Assembly: GCA_014529385.2 (NCBI GenBank)
Contig: CM043967.1
Span: forward strand, 80,612,278-80,676,277
From: Adiantum capillus-veneris
Taxonomy: Eukaryota > Streptophyta > Polypodiopsida > Polypodiales > Pteridaceae
Direction of reading: 5' to 3'
Length of the DNA: 64,000 nucleotides
The notes below the pieces were generated by a model, which ran no database searches, was not told the DNA's origin, and saw only the letters and a program-made list of their open reading frames with translations. The position numbers and the translations under genes are program-made. Shown here piece after piece: positions 43,618-55,324 of this stretch (within the stretch, counting starts at the first letter, position 1; the number at the start of each line of letters is the position of its first letter).

Positions 43618-44657
43618 TGTCATGTGCGCACTTCACTTGCTCTACGTGGACATGCTATTGCCACAGTCTAGCATGAGTCTTAGCTTAGTCCCTAGCCTGG
43701 CACCTTTGTGAGCCTCTAGAAGGACGTGCATGCTAGGTCGGTCATAGCTGCATACCCTCTCTTGCACAATTCAACCATTCTAGCATTTAGGCATTTACCG
43801 TGTGTGAACTGCCCCTTAGCATTACATTTATCAATAAATGATTTTCAATATTTTCTTAGCAAGGTCGTGGGGCTGGGCTTATGACTGCTCGACTCAGCCT
43901 CTGGTTGGTTTATAAGCAGCCAATAATTGATTTTCAGCATTTTCTTAGCAAGGTCGTGGGGCTGGACTTATGACTGCTTGACCCAGCCTCTGGTTGGTTT
44001 TTAAGCAGCCAATAGGCAGCGCTTGGAAGGCAAGAGGCAGAAGAAGGGCAAGTGCCTGCGATACCCTCAGCACCCTGCCTCCCAGCAGTCCTGGTGTTTT
44101 TCTCACCTTTAGCCAACCAGGGTCAAACTTCAGCGTTTTTTAGACATCATCACCAGCGATCTCAGTACCAGCCATCAGCATCAAACTCTCAGCATTCAGC
44201 CCGTAGACGATTGCAGATTTCAGCCAACAGATCCTCATAAGCCTATTGTTTTCGAAGCTTCTCAGCCGCCGCAGATTTCAGTCTTAGCCTCGTCATGGTT
44301 ACAGATTCTAGCCATCGACATCGCTAGCGTTTCCCGGCATTCCGCCATAGCCTCGTCGTCATTGTCGTCGACATAGAACCCATCAGTACCTCGTCGTTTT
44401 TGTCATCATCATCATCGACATAGAGCCCATCAGTACCTTGTCGTCTTCGTCATCGTCGTTGACATAGAACCCATCAGTACCTTCAGCACCCCACTATACC
44501 CCTTAGTACCTGCAGTACCCTTAGTAGTACCCAGCATCAGTAGTATTTGTACCCATTAGCATCAACATCTCAGCATGTAGCATCATTGTATCAGCATTGT
44601 GCAAGAATAAAGAAAGTACTTGCACTGGCAACAGAGCAAGGGGGCCCTTGAGGGTTT
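43618..44657 (+). repeat. G-type LTR, copy 1, truncated at its 3' end
   Basis: Begins TGTCATGTGCGCACTTCAC, like the minus-strand solo copy ending at 60068. It contains an 89-bp tandem duplication (about 43841-44018) that carries the TATA-like TTTATAAGC. The expected end (...CACTTGACA) is missing; instead the first ~60 bp of the LTR follow in inverted orientation (44658-44717). Confidence 0.75.
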
Positions 44658-44717
44658 GGCTAAGACTCATTCTAGACTGTAGCAGAAGCATGCCCACGTA
44701 GTGCAAGTGAAGTGCAC
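44658..44717 (-). repeat. Inverted copy of the G-type LTR start
   Basis: Reads as the reverse complement of about 43624-43690 (GTGCACTTCACTTGCACTAC..GACTCATTCTAG-like), forming an imperfect inverted repeat around ~1 kb. Confidence 0.75.
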
Positions 44718-45285
44718 AATGGTCCCCCCGTGTTAAAGGTGAGACACAACTGCCGAACTTCTACCTGTACTTCTGATGCTGAATGCTTCTGATGCTTGTG
44801 GATGCATAAGCCGATGAAAACTCCTCCAAACTTGTGGATACTACAAATGTAGGTACTGTTGCGATGTAAACACCGACCAATTGAGTTGCTAGGTAGCCTT
44901 ACTACTGTCGCAGAATACCAGCTTTGATGCTGACTTTGCCTTGTGAGAAAGTACGACCACTCGAATAGTCCTGTCGTGAAAACATTGCGGGTAAAGATGA
45001 AAGGTAAAGGTGCTCGGAGGTATTTCCAAGGATTGCTTGTCGATGGAAGTGGATGCACGCTACATGCGAATGCGCAAGCCCCTTTCTTTAATTCCTTCCA
45101 TATTCGCATACTAGGCAAGTAGATCCTGGTACTCAAGATCTGGTTTTCATGTATCCGATGTCGATCTTCCTTCAAAGATCCATATGGCAATGAAGACGGG
45201 AGCTGGTATTTGATGCTTGATATTGAGGGTCTTGAGAGGCTAATAAGTCCGGGGTAGGGACGTGAAGCTTCTTTAAGGATGCAGC
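44718..45285. other. Unassigned intron DNA between inverted G-type pieces
   Basis: No coding similarity was recognised. Its place between two inverted G-type pieces suggests it may be interior of a minus-strand G-type element. Confidence 0.4.
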
Positions 45286-45416
45286 GGAAGAGTTTAAGGA
45301 TTTAGCTAGGATCTAGTACTCCGCACGCAAACACAAGGTTACTTCACTTGAAAGAACTGAATTGAACTGAATGTAAGAGAGAGACACAAGAGAGGGATGA
45401 AAGAGATGACACCGAA
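45286..45416 (-). repeat. G-type LTR 3' end, inverted
   Basis: The reverse complement matches the LTR end seen at 47720-47845 and 58371-58500 (TTTCAAGTGAAGTAACCTTG, then AGTACTAGATC and TAAATCCTTAAAC). It abuts the + strand G-type piece that starts at about 45417. Confidence 0.7.
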
Positions 45417-46199
45417 AGCTTGGCACTTTCGTGAGCCTCTAGCAAGATGTGCATGCCCATGCCGGTCATAGTTGCATACCCTCTCTTGCATAGTTCAGTC
45501 ATTCTAGCATTCCAGCATTTTTTGCGTGTGAACTGCCCCTTAGCATGACATTTATTAATAATTGATTTTCAGCATTTTCTTAGCAAGGTCATGGGGCTGG
45601 ACTTATAACTACTCGACCCAGCCTCTGGTTGGTTTATAAGCAGCCAATAGGCAGCGCTTGGAAGGCAGGAGGCAGAAGAAGGGCAAGTGTCCGCAATACC
45701 TGTCACGAGGACGTAGCAACTGCTAACCTTAGTTGTTGGTTTCTTTCCGATGATTTTTATTTAATTTTTGGGACCCACTTTTTGAAGTCACAAATGGCCG
45801 GACATTGTGTGGCTAGTTTGAAACGGCCAATGGTCGAGAGTTTAAGCCGTAGTTGGGAAGAGCAGGTCTCCACGAGATGGTCGGGCTAATCGGCACTGGA
45901 ATCCAAGCAGTAAAAGGGTGTCTAGGCTCAGTTCAAAGTCATTTAGGCCCCCTTGCTACACTTATAAGTCGGTGGGTACTAGGAATTAACTCTAAAGAGG
46001 CAAATTGGACACATGGAGGCTCTGCAGCAATTTGCTACTTTCAGCTAGAAGAGAGGGCGCTCAAATTGAGAGAGGAGGCTGATTTGCAGCTCATTGTGCT
46101 TTATAGTGTGTGGGGTGAGTAGTGGGTGCAGGTGATCACAGCTTTAATGGAAAGCTTGCCTTCTCCCTTGTCTCATGCAACGCGATGACTTGCTCTCGC

Positions 46200-46253
<54 letters not shown>

Positions 46254-47845
46254 CCCCCCTTTGGCACATATGGTAATGCCCCACTAGATGGGCTACTTAG
46301 TTGACTGTGTACAGTTCTGAGGGTTTATGCGCGTTTGCCAAGGCAAGAGCCTTTTTAAAGGAAACGGATTAGCTAATTGCTAATCCCCCACAGGTAGGCA
46401 CAATTCCATTGTGAAGGATTGCGATATTGGAGAGTTTTCTCGTGTGAAAACTTTGTCCGATTCGAAGGGGAACTGTCCCATTGTGTGCGGAAGCATCTGA
46501 GACACGCGTATATGTGTTTGCTCCGCTCGAAACAGTCCAAAAATGATAATTACAGCCTGTTGTTTTTCCTGCAGGTTTAGGGTTTCGCACCTAAACTGCA
46601 GGGAATCGCCAGGGGAGCCTCGGAAAGGCCTTGGGATGCGTGTACAGGGCTGTAGGCACCTAACAATGGCAAAACAGAAAATTACAGCATGCTGAAATTA
46701 ACCTGCAGCTCACTGTAAAGCTTCCAGAATGCGGGGAAAAGCATCCTAGGCGTGTACTTTTGACCTATAGGGATTTTGCATTGTTATGTTGGCGAAATTG
46801 GGTCAAAAACCCACGATTACAGCCATGGACAGATCCGGACAGCTTGGTAGGAGTTAGGTGAGAGTGATCGGATCGTTTCTTTGCATTAAGAATAAAGAAT
46901 ACCAAGAGGGGCGCCAGTCTTTGGGGCCAACAGGTGTCGGCATCTGCTTGGTAGCGCTCTAGCTTCCAAGCCGTGTGTTTAAAGTGTCAATTCCCGTTAC
47001 AGGTTTTTATTTGCAAAGTTTCTTTGTGTCCTAAAGGTCTAAAGTAAAGTTCGAGTGAAAGCCAAAAGTCTACTGATCTACGGGTCGGTTTCATTACCCT
47101 CAGCACCTAGCCTCCTAGGCTCCAGCAGTCCTGGCGTTTTTTTCACCTTCAGCCAGCCAGCGTTTTGACCTTCCAACTTCAGTGTTTTTAAGACATCATC
47201 ACCAGCAACCCTCAACATTCAGCCCGCAGAAGATTGCAAATTTCAGCCAGCAGATCTTGAGAAGCCTAGCGTTTTTGAAGCATCTTAGTCGCCGCAGATT
47301 TCAGCCTTAGCCTCGTCATGGTTGCAGATTCTAGCCATCGACATCGCTAGTGTTTCCCGCCATTCCGCCATAGCCTCCTCATCGTCGTCGACACAGAACC
47401 TCAGTACCTTGTTGTCTTCATTGACGACATAGAACCCATTCGTGGTCGTTGTCATCGTCGTCGACATAGAACCCATGAGTACCTTGTCATCGTCATCATT
47501 GTCGTCGACATAGAACCCATCAGTACCTTCAGCACCCCGCAGTACCCCTCAGTACTCGCAATACCCTCAGTAGTACCCAACATCACTAGTGTCAATACCC
47601 ATTAGCATTAGCATCTCAATATTTAGCATCATTGTATCAACAATGTGCAAGAATAAAGAAAATACTTGCTCTGGCAACAAAGCAAGGGGGCCCTTGAGGG
47701 TTTGGGACCTGACATTCGATGTCGTCTCTTTCATCTCTCTCTATCATTTAGTTCAGTTCTTTCAAGTGAAGTAAAATAACCTCGTGTTTTGTATGGAGTA
47801 CTAGATCTGAGGTAAATCCTTAAACTCTTTCGTTGCACCTGATAG
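45417..47845 (+). repeat. G-type LTR, copy 2, split by an E-type solo LTR
   Basis: Starts ~75 bp inside the G LTR (TTGGCACTTTCGTGAGCCTC), is interrupted at 45700/47094 by an E-type LTR, and continues with CTCAGCACC...CCAGCAGTCCTGGCG to about 47845 (TTGCACCTGATA). Confidence 0.75.
45701..47093 (+). repeat. Solo E-type LTR
   Basis: 1393 bp, TGTCACGAGG...CGGTTTCA. Flanks ATACC (45696-45700) and TTACC (47094-47098) fit a target duplication with one change; the G copy 1 has GATACCCTCAGC as empty site. Contains the shared motif at 46891-46930 and a (CT)24 tract at 46203-46250 followed by nine C. Confidence 0.85.
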
Positions 47846-47963
47846 TGCGCTCTATTGACGGGAAATGTTCGAGTTTTCCCTCGATCTTGGAGGTTTATCT
47901 TTACATGAAGTCGATTTTTGGGACAATCAGAAGGGCAAGTGGAACAATATTTATCCATGCTTG

Positions 47964-48593
47964 TGTCACGGAGACCAGCACCACGTGCCAACGAAAAAGA
48001 ACAGATTGAACAACTTTAAGCACTTCAAATAACAACTTGGCTGAAAGAGATAGACGACATGAGACGGGGAGTGGCGGAGTTCCACTCGAAGAGAGCATTG
48101 GCCCCAAAGGTTGGTGCCCCTTATATTGCTTGAACTCAATACAACGCCGACACTCCAAACTCTGCACCTTCTCTAAGAAGCATCCTAGAGAATGAGCCCT
48201 TGGCTCATATTTAAAGGCCCTTGGCCATGAAAAGCAATTACATGAAAAGCTTCAAACTCAAAAGCAAGTGGTCCAAAAGCTAGCGCCCAAAAGCTGTTAG
48301 CGCAATTTTCAAAATTTCGTACAGCCTCTTAGTGCAAAATCCGGGACTGTTCGTACAGTCTCTTGGGTCATCTTGTCAACGCGAAATCCAAAAATCTGTA
48401 TTGTTGCCACGTCTTGCTTTATTTTAATATCTTTAGTTCACTTGGGTCCCATCGGACAGGGTCCCTTAAATTGGTGGGAACTTCTTCTGCTTCTTATTCT
48501 ACTGGTGCTGCTTCTTAGGGTTTAGGCTTCTCGGCCAGGATCTGTAGGATGGCTCCGTTCTTTAGTGGCTTGACACGTCAGCAATTTGTGACA
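47964..48593 (-). repeat. Solo C-type LTR
   Basis: 630 bp, TGTCACGGAG...ATTTGTGACA, with target duplication GCTTG (47959-47963, 48594-48598). The shared motif at 48098 has lost its distal half. Confidence 0.93.
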
Positions 48594-48729
48594 GCTTGAG
48601 TATGCGTACAACAATATGGTGCATTCGTCCAACAGGCAAGGCGAAATTGTTGAGGTGGCAAAAAGGTTCCTCCCATTTTGCACACAAAAGATAAGATTTT
48701 TGAAGCAGATCGCTATGTAGAAAACATGA

Positions 48730-49158
48730 ATGAAATGTATAAGAAACTCAAGCTTGCCTTGGAGAAGACTCGGGCAAAGTAGAAAAATGCTGTTGATTGT
48801 CACCGTCGTGAACTCTTGTTTTGACCCGGTGATTGGGTTCTTTTGCGGTTTTGAAGAGGCCAAATTAAAAAAGACGAAGGGTAAGGAAAGGTTGTTTCCA
48901 AAACTTAGCATGCGCTACTATGGGCCTCCTCAAGTACTTGACAAGATCAACGATGTTGCTTATAGGCTGAAATTGCTTGACACTTGGAAGATTCACAATG
49001 CGTTCCACATGAGTCTTCTAAGACCCTTTGTGGGTGATGTGCCAGATGAGGATAAACGAGAAGTTGAGGAACTTGAGATGAGATCTTGGTCCTTGAGCAA
49101 ATTTTGGCACATAAGGGAAGAAAAGTTAAGAGAAAAGTTGTACTACGCTATTTGGTGA
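48730..49158 (+). pseudogene. Integrase C-terminal part of a chromovirus relic
   Basis: After an early garbled region, the frame encodes KLSMRYYGPPQVLDKINDVA, YRLKLLDTWKIHNAFHMSLL and RPFVGDVPDE, the conserved GPY/F domain and linker before a chromodomain. The DDE core is not present on this side of the solo LTR. A frameshift near 49090 leads to the chromodomain frame. Confidence 0.85.
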
Positions 49159-49349
49159 AGTTCAAGAACTATCCACCTATGGATGCGAAGTGGATGGAAG
49201 AGTGTGAACTGCTAGAGTCATCGAATGTATTGCAACTCTACCTTGAGGCCTTTGGGTTACAACTTACATATGCCCCAACTCAACGTGTTCAAAAGAGGGG
49301 TAATGATGGAGTTAGCACATCATATGTACATAGGGATTCAGTGCAATAG
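49086..49349 (+). pseudogene. Chromodomain of a chromovirus relic
   Basis: LEQILAHKGRKVKRKVVLRY and LVKFKNYPPMDAKWMEECEL follow the chromodomain pattern (aromatic and 'W' positions present). The frame then runs through the polypurine tract (49291-49300) into presumed LTR, so its end is not biological. Confidence 0.85.
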
Positions 49350-49529
49350 AAGTGTACATCGCTCTACAAATGTTAAAGGTACAATGCTCACTTCTATGAT
49401 AGATGGGAATGACAACAGTGCGAAGGTTTCATTAAGTCATTTGTACCTATGTTACATGATCTTCTTGCGGATACATGTGATGATAAAAGAGTACCAATCA
49501 CACTAAATTATCTATGGCATGTATGATCT
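49304..49529 (+). other. Presumed LTR start after the purine tract, otherwise unassigned
   Basis: TGATGGAGTTAGC directly follows the tract and could be the LTR start. No second copy or 3' end was found in the window. Confidence 0.35.
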
Positions 49530-49797
49530 AGTACCCTCTTTTTAAAGTCACAAATGGCCAGGCATTGTATGGCCAATGTGACACAGTCGACGACCGAGAG
49601 TTTCACTCGTAGCAATGAAGGCTAGGTCGTCACGAGTAGGTCGGAGAGTCGGCATTGAAATCCGAGTAGTAAAAGGCTGTCTAGGCTCAGTTCAAAGTCA
49701 TTGTCCCACACAACACTTTATAAGTTGGTGGGTACTAGGAAATTAACTCAAAGGGGGCGAATTGGACACATGGCAATAGGATCGCAACCTGCAAGCC

Positions 49798-49832
<35 letters not shown>

Positions 49833-50780
49833 CAGAAGTCTCATCCAAGAGGGGGTTGATTTTTGGGCCTCAGAAGTGATTGGTGTGTGTGTGAATAGTG
49901 GGTACAGGTGATCACAGCTATAATGGAAAGCTTGCCTTCTCCTTGTCTCATGTAGCACGATGATTTGCTCTCTCTCCCCCCTTTGTGCATATGGTAATGC
50001 CCCAGTAGTTGGGCTTCTTAGATGACCATGCACAGTTTAGGGGGTTTTATGCGCTTTTGCCAATGCAAGAGCCTTCTGTACAAGAACCGGACTAGCTAAT
50101 TGCTTATCCCCCACAATTATGCACAGTTCCATTGCGAAGGATTGCAAGAACGGAGAGTTTTCTCGTGTGAAAACTCGTCCGATTCAAAGGGGAACTGTCC
50201 CATTGCGTGCGGGAGCTCGTGAGACACACGCAGACGTGTTCGCTCCGCTCAGAACGATCCAAAACAGAAATTACAGCCGGCTATGTTTTTTCTATAGGTT
50301 TAGGGTTTCGCACCTAAACTGCAAGAATTCACTCGGGGACTCAGGATAGTCTCGGGATGCTTAAGGAAGGCTTTGGGCACTTGACAATGACAAAACAGGG
50401 AATCACAGCATGCTAAAATTGATCTTCAGCTTACCGGAAAGCCCTAGACGTGTACTTTTGACCTATAGGGGATTTGGCGCCGTTAGGTTACCGAAATTTG
50501 GTCAAAAACCTGCAATTACAGCCATGGACAGGTTTGGACAGCTTGGTGAGAGTTAGGTGAAAGTGTCGGGATTGTTTGTTTGCAATAAGAATAAAGAAAT
50601 ACTGAAAGGGACGCCAATCTTTGGGGCCTATAGGGGGTCGCCGTCTACTTGGGAGCGCTCTAGCTACCTTGAAGTGTTGAATTCCGGTTTCATTGTGAAG
50701 TTCCTTTGTGTTGTAAAGTTAAAAAGTGTAAAGATCGGTTGAAAGCTAAAGTCTACCGCCCTCTAGTGAGCCTATGGGCT
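49530..50780 (+). repeat. E-type LTR, copy 3
   Basis: Matches the E LTR at 45701 from AAGTCACAAATGGCC onward, with the shared motif at 50589-50630 and the end ...GGGCTGGTTTTAG. It contains an (AC)16 tract (49799-49830). Terminal bases and target duplication are not clear. Confidence 0.75.
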
Positions 50781-50899
50781 GGTTTTAGAGGTAGTTTTCT
50801 CATGTCGGGACATTCCAACCATGTTTAGCCTTGGGTTTTGGCTTGGTTCCATGGCCATGTAGGCTCCTGTTGGCATGGGATATTTTATCATAGGCTCTC

Positions 50900-51432
50900 T
50901 GTCACAAACTTGGGCACCCCAAGTCTAGATTCTACCGCGACACATCAGAGATTCACTTTAAAACAATTCACAAAAGACGACACGGCCTGGCATAGTTCCG
51001 TGCCTAGAGAGATTGGCCCCAAAGACTGGCGCTCCTTTCGATATTTCCTTTATATTAATCCTTGAGCAAAGTACAACTCCCGCAAGGTCCTCCGCTCTCT
51101 GACTCTGCATCCAGATGCTTTGAGAAGTGAGGCCCTTAGGGCTCTTTTATTTTACAAGGGATGCCCAAAAGTAGAGCCCTAAAAGCAATTAAACTCAAAG
51201 CAAAAGTTCTAAAAGCAACTAGTCCTCAAAAACTGGCCAACGCAAATTACGGAATTCCGTACAGCTGCCACGTTAGCATGTCAACGTGAATTGTGGGCGT
51301 CCATACAGCTGCCACGTCATCAGCTAGACAATGCAATTTTTGGACACTCCGTACAGTTTGCCACGTCATCAGTCCATCGTGTGTGTGTTTGTGTGTGTTC
51401 GGGCAGTATTGCCATGTCATCATTTTGTGACA
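50900..51432 (-). repeat. Solo D-type LTR
   Basis: 533 bp, TGTCACAAAC...ATTTTGTGACA, with the shared motif at 51015-51056. Flanks CTCTC and CTCCT match only partly, so the target duplication is uncertain. Confidence 0.8.
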
Positions 51433-51538
51433 CTCCTATTTTTTCCCATGAGCGGTATGGGTATCTGGTGCCCTTCCCTTTGTAGTTCCTCCTATTTTCC
51501 TAGGTCATGGATGTAGGGGACTTGGTCGGACAACCAGA

Positions 51539-52212
51539 TTGTTGGGGGGGGCGGAGGTGATCTCTTTACACACAACAATAGAGCCTAGAGAGGGGGCACC
51601 TATAGGGAGCAGTCCCTCGGGTGCAGATCTGGCCTTGGTTGGCAGTCATAGTAGGATCCTCCCTAGCGTTTTGCCTAGCTCGTTGGCGTTTTTCAGATCA
51701 GCCCTAGCGTTTTTGTTGGGGATTAGAGGCGCAGTGTGTGGAGACCCTCTCTACGGTGCAATACCTCCTGAGGCCTTGTGATCATGCTATGGCAGGGTTT
51801 CTCATCCGAGATCCAGATTTAGATCTAGCCAGGAGGAGGTGCACCAGATCTATGCTTGTTGAGCATGCTGGAGGTGGTGCCCATGTAGTTGGCAGTGTCA
51901 GTAGCAATCGCAGTTATGTGTACCTCGGGTCTATCCATTGGGCATGTCAATTCTATGCCCGATCACGGTTGGTCAATTGTATGAGCAGCTTGTTATCAGC
52001 ATGGAGAGCCTTTTCTAGATCTCTCTCTCTGTCTTTCTCATTCTCAAATGTTTTGGCTCTCTCTACCTCAGTGATCTGTCTTCTCCACGAGTGCCTTGTT
52101 CATGTATGTGGCATTGCATTGCAGGTGTTCTAGATCGAAGTTGAGGTGTCCACCGAATCGGGAGCCAGTTCTTGTCTTCATTTCCGTTGCATCTTCCGTT
52201 GCCGCCTTTGTT
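51539..52212 (+). repeat. Possible J-type LTR ending at a primer-binding site
   Basis: TGGTATCATAGC at 52214-52225 resembles the initiator-Met primer site with one change, so an LTR should end just before it. A possible start is TGTTGGGGGG at about 51539. GCGTTTTT words (51667-51716) resemble those in the F and G LTRs. No second copy is in the window. Confidence 0.45.
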
Positions 52213-52225
52213 ATGGTATCATAGC

Positions 52226-52776
52226 CCTCAATGACACGACCACCTTGGATGCTTGGATTTGGGTGGTCCGATGCCGCTTTGGACTTGATTGAAGCTTGCT
52301 GTTTTTCCATGTTTTTTCTCTAGTTTGGGGTAGATTTGGGTATGCAGAGACGTTGGACCCTCTTCTACGACTTCCTTGTTCTTTACCTTGATTACCCCGA
52401 CCTCTTCGCCGAGGGGAACCAGATGGAGGCTACAAGCGTTGCTGGATTGTTCCGGTTTCTTCCAGACGGAGTTATGTTGCCGTGCCTTCTCGTCGCAAGG
52501 GGAGCATGCATGCGGCCTTTGGATCGAGAGCTTCATTTCAGCCTTCCTCTTGCAGAGTGAAGGATTTGGACAGAAGTAGGATCTTCTTCATCACTTCTGG
52601 AGCAAATTTCTATGGCTGTATTTTCTTCAAGGAGATGGATTGGCAGATCTGTTGTGCCTTTTGCAAATGCAAGTCTTTCTTGGAATTGTCGACGGAGATA
52701 CCTAACCAATGGGTAAGAGGTTGATGATTCGGTTGCAGTTCTTTGCTCTGTACGTCCTCTGTGCATAGTATGCATG
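52226..52776 (+). other. Unassigned DNA after the J-type primer site
   Basis: Several frames of 70-80 codons (for example 52336-52560 and 52482-52724) sit where gag would start, but none has a recognised motif. Confidence 0.4.
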
Positions 52777-53546
52777 TAACGGGACGGCACCACGTGCCAA
52801 TGGAAAAGAACAGACTGAACAGGCTTTAGACGCTTCAGCCTTCAAAGCAACTGAACGGAAAGAGATACACTCCACGCGAGACACGGAGTGGCGGGGTTCC
52901 ACCTCAAGAGAGTACTGGCCCCAAATTAAGTTGTCTCTTTCGCTATTTCTTTATATTTCTTCAACTCAATACAACACTGGAAACACTGCTCTGCATCTCC
53001 ACGTGGAAGCATGCCAGAGAGTGAGCCCTTGGTTCGTTTATAAAGGCCCTTGGCCATCAAAAGTAGTTACATGAAAAGCTTAATAGTCTATAAGCATCTG
53101 ATCTCCAAAAGCTAGCGCTCATGGCCATCCGCACAAAATGCCACGTCAGCATCTATTAGCGCAATTCGCGTAGGCGTCCGTACAACCTACCATGTCAGCG
53201 CAGATTGCGGAAATTTGTATTGTAGGCCATGTTAGCATGTAGCGTAATTCGTGAGCTTCCGTACAACAGCCATGCCATTGATCTCCACGTTGGGTCTTTA
53301 ATGAGTGGGTGTATGTGCCTTTTATTTTAGGCCTCATCGGATGGGGGTCCAATAAGTTGCTAGGGGTTAGGATTTTAACCTTAACCCATTGGACCACTCG
53401 GCAAGGATTTGTAAGTTGGTGAGAACTTCGTCTTCTTTTGCTTTTGCTAGGGTTTAGGCCCTTTGGCCAGGGTCTGTAGGTTGGCTAGTGTGCGTAGCCC
53501 AACCCTCTAGGTCTTCAATGGCTTGACATGTCAACAATTTCTGACA
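52777..53546 (-). repeat. Solo C-type LTR
   Basis: 770 bp, TGTAACGGGA...ATTTCTGACA, with target duplication ATGCA (52772-52776, 53547-53551). The shared motif at 52915-52958 is diverged. Confidence 0.92.
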
Positions 53547-54160
53547 ATGCATATCCTCTCTGCTTTGGGGATACATGCAACTCAACCAGCCTCGACAATC
53601 TCTAATCTAAGATAATACACTTAAGTTGTCCAATCGCCTCTTGTGCATTATCAGGCATGTATAAGTTTATGTATCTTGGCCTCTCTATGAACCCATCTTG
53701 TAAGAAGGTGAAGGATTGTTGAAACAAATACTAGAACAAAGGAGTACTTTTTGGCTACTCAGACACGTGCATATCCTCACTTACAATATCCTTCTTCAAG
53801 CCATAAGGGTTATGATGCTGATTGACAAATAAATCCGTTAACTCATTTGTTGGTATAAGCTTTGCCATTTTCGTGACTTTGTCAACCATGAACCAAATGG
53901 CATCATTGCCACGGCTAGTATCTGGCTAATCGAGTAAAATATCCATAGACATACTTTAGTGCTTGGAATCGGAGATTTCCTATGGATGTAACATGTTAGC
54001 TTTCTAAAGGCGCTTTGTCTAGTGACTTGACATTGGCTGCACTTCATGATATAGCTCTCTATGCAATAGGGATCCGTACGTGTGAGTTGATCCGTACTCT
54101 GTGTGTGGGTTCGATGGGGTGTTTTTTTTTGGCGGCCATTCATGTGAGCGCTCTTATTTA
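53547..54160 (-). pseudogene. Gypsy integrase relic, minus strand
   Basis: The minus strand encodes ESYIMKCSQCQVTRQSAFRK (zinc-domain CxxC) and, in another frame, GNDAIWFMVDKVTKMAKLIP, the stretch after the first catalytic Asp. Many stops are present. Its similarity is to the integrase of element A rather than B. Confidence 0.75.
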
Positions 54161-55197
54161 GGGCTTTTAGGTGCCTGTAGATCCTTATTAAACTGAATAC
54201 AGAGAGACTATCGTCTTGTTATTTCGATGAGACTATCATCTATGATTGACTATCATTCAACGCAATCTAAAGTTTTTGGAGTTTGTTGTTTTATGTATAA
54301 TGTAACATTTGAGAGTTAACTGTAAAAGCCTTAATTTTTATAGTTAATGGCAGTCTTGGTTTGTAGTTTTACCATTTTTGGTGTGATACTTATGAACAAA
54401 TGATGAACCTCCTGAAGTATTCTAAATTTTAGGCTTTTTAAAAAATACATATGAATTTTATGTACCTAATGACTTAACCATTTAGTACTACTGAACACTA
54501 CGTACCTAACCACCTTGCTTCTTCAACGAGACTCTTTGGATAACCCAAGCCTATGCAAGTCATGCTCCAAGTCGACCTATCTCAAACTGATGACTTGGCA
54601 CGCTCAAACCTGCAGATGTTGGCCGAGAGGACATGTGGGGGTTAGGGATTAAAAAACCTAACCCAAACAACTTCCAGATTCTGGCCGAGAGGCCCAAAGA
54701 GGGTTAGGGTAAAAACCTAACCCTACCCAACTGACACAACCTGGCCGTGGTGCCTAAACACTTTAAATAAAAAGCAGGATCCAAAAATTACGTGGAGCAT
54801 TACACGTGGCAGCGATGTACAAATATTCGCGTTTTGCTTTGACTGCTGACCGGCACAACGTACGGATTTCTGCGTTGTACGGAGCAGCCCTTAGGGTGCC
54901 AGATTTTGGGGTTATTGCTTTTGGATCTTTGTCAAAGATATTTCAAGTATTGGCTGTAATATCCATTTTGTCTGTTTTTTTGATTGGTCTTGCTTCATTA
55001 TACTCTTTCTTTGTGTGTGTTGATTTTTTGTTTTGTGCAAATGTTTTAGCCTCTTATAGTTAGACTTTCTGACCTTATGAAGGTCTATCATTAGATGCTT
55101 ATTTCAAGACAGACCTCTACTTTGATGGAGCTGTTTTATTGGATTCTGAAAAACTTGAATTGCTGAAATGTAACAATTGAACTGGATCTTAGTACAG
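54161..55197 (+). other. Distal part of intron 3, unassigned
   Basis: No coding sequence. Two related blocks with TGGCCGAGAGG and GGGTTAGG (about 54620 and 54680) suggest a partial LTR-like repeat. It ends at the acceptor AGTACAG. Confidence 0.5.
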
Positions 55198-55324
55198 AGC
55201 CTTACTTTCAGCGTTTGCGGAGATACTATGGCTAGTTGGAGGTAAAACGAAGGCTGTCGTTGCTGTTCTGGATACTGTCATGTTGATGTCAGGAGGTGGT
55301 GGGAAAGAGGACGAGCAGGATGAA
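55198..55324 (+). CDS. MINDY-type deubiquitinase, exon 4
   Basis: One base completes Arg192; residues 193-234 follow, starting ALLSAFAEILWLVGGKTKAV, which matches the helix after the variable loop in MINDY-3 ('ELL...L.DIL'). It ends in the acidic GGGGKEDEQDE at a donor GTATGT, phase 0. Its frame fits exon 3 across the 41-kb intron. It is the key evidence that both exon clusters belong to one gene. Before it, 55147-55190 looks like an acceptor region with a pyrimidine-poor tract, so the exact acceptor should be checked with transcript data. Confidence 0.75.

Larger units (their letters stand above)
47846..49303 (+). mobile_element. Relic of another chromovirus (integrase end and chromodomain)
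   Basis: The sequence up to 47963 and after 48594 encodes an integrase C-terminal part and a chromodomain in broken frames, ending at a purine tract AAAAGAGGGG (49291-49300). A solo C-type LTR splits it with TSD GCTTG. The left end meets the G-type LTR. Confidence 0.75.
13999..55197 (+). other. Intron 3 of the MINDY-type gene, 41,199 bp
   Basis: Donor GTATGT at 13999; acceptor AGTACAG ending at 55197. More than three quarters of it can be assigned to nested LTR elements, their relics and solo LTRs. Unassigned DNA, likely original intron, remains at about 14000-14362, 14641-14961, 20644-20986 and 54160-55197. Nothing suggests that the transcript is broken, but no expression data are available. 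Confidence 0.8.

Noticed and set aside
54806-55063. 85-residue frame with a hydrophobic C-terminal half just before exon 4
   Set aside because: No family resemblance. It lies within the intron upstream of a well-supported exon, and hydrophobicity comes from T-rich DNA.
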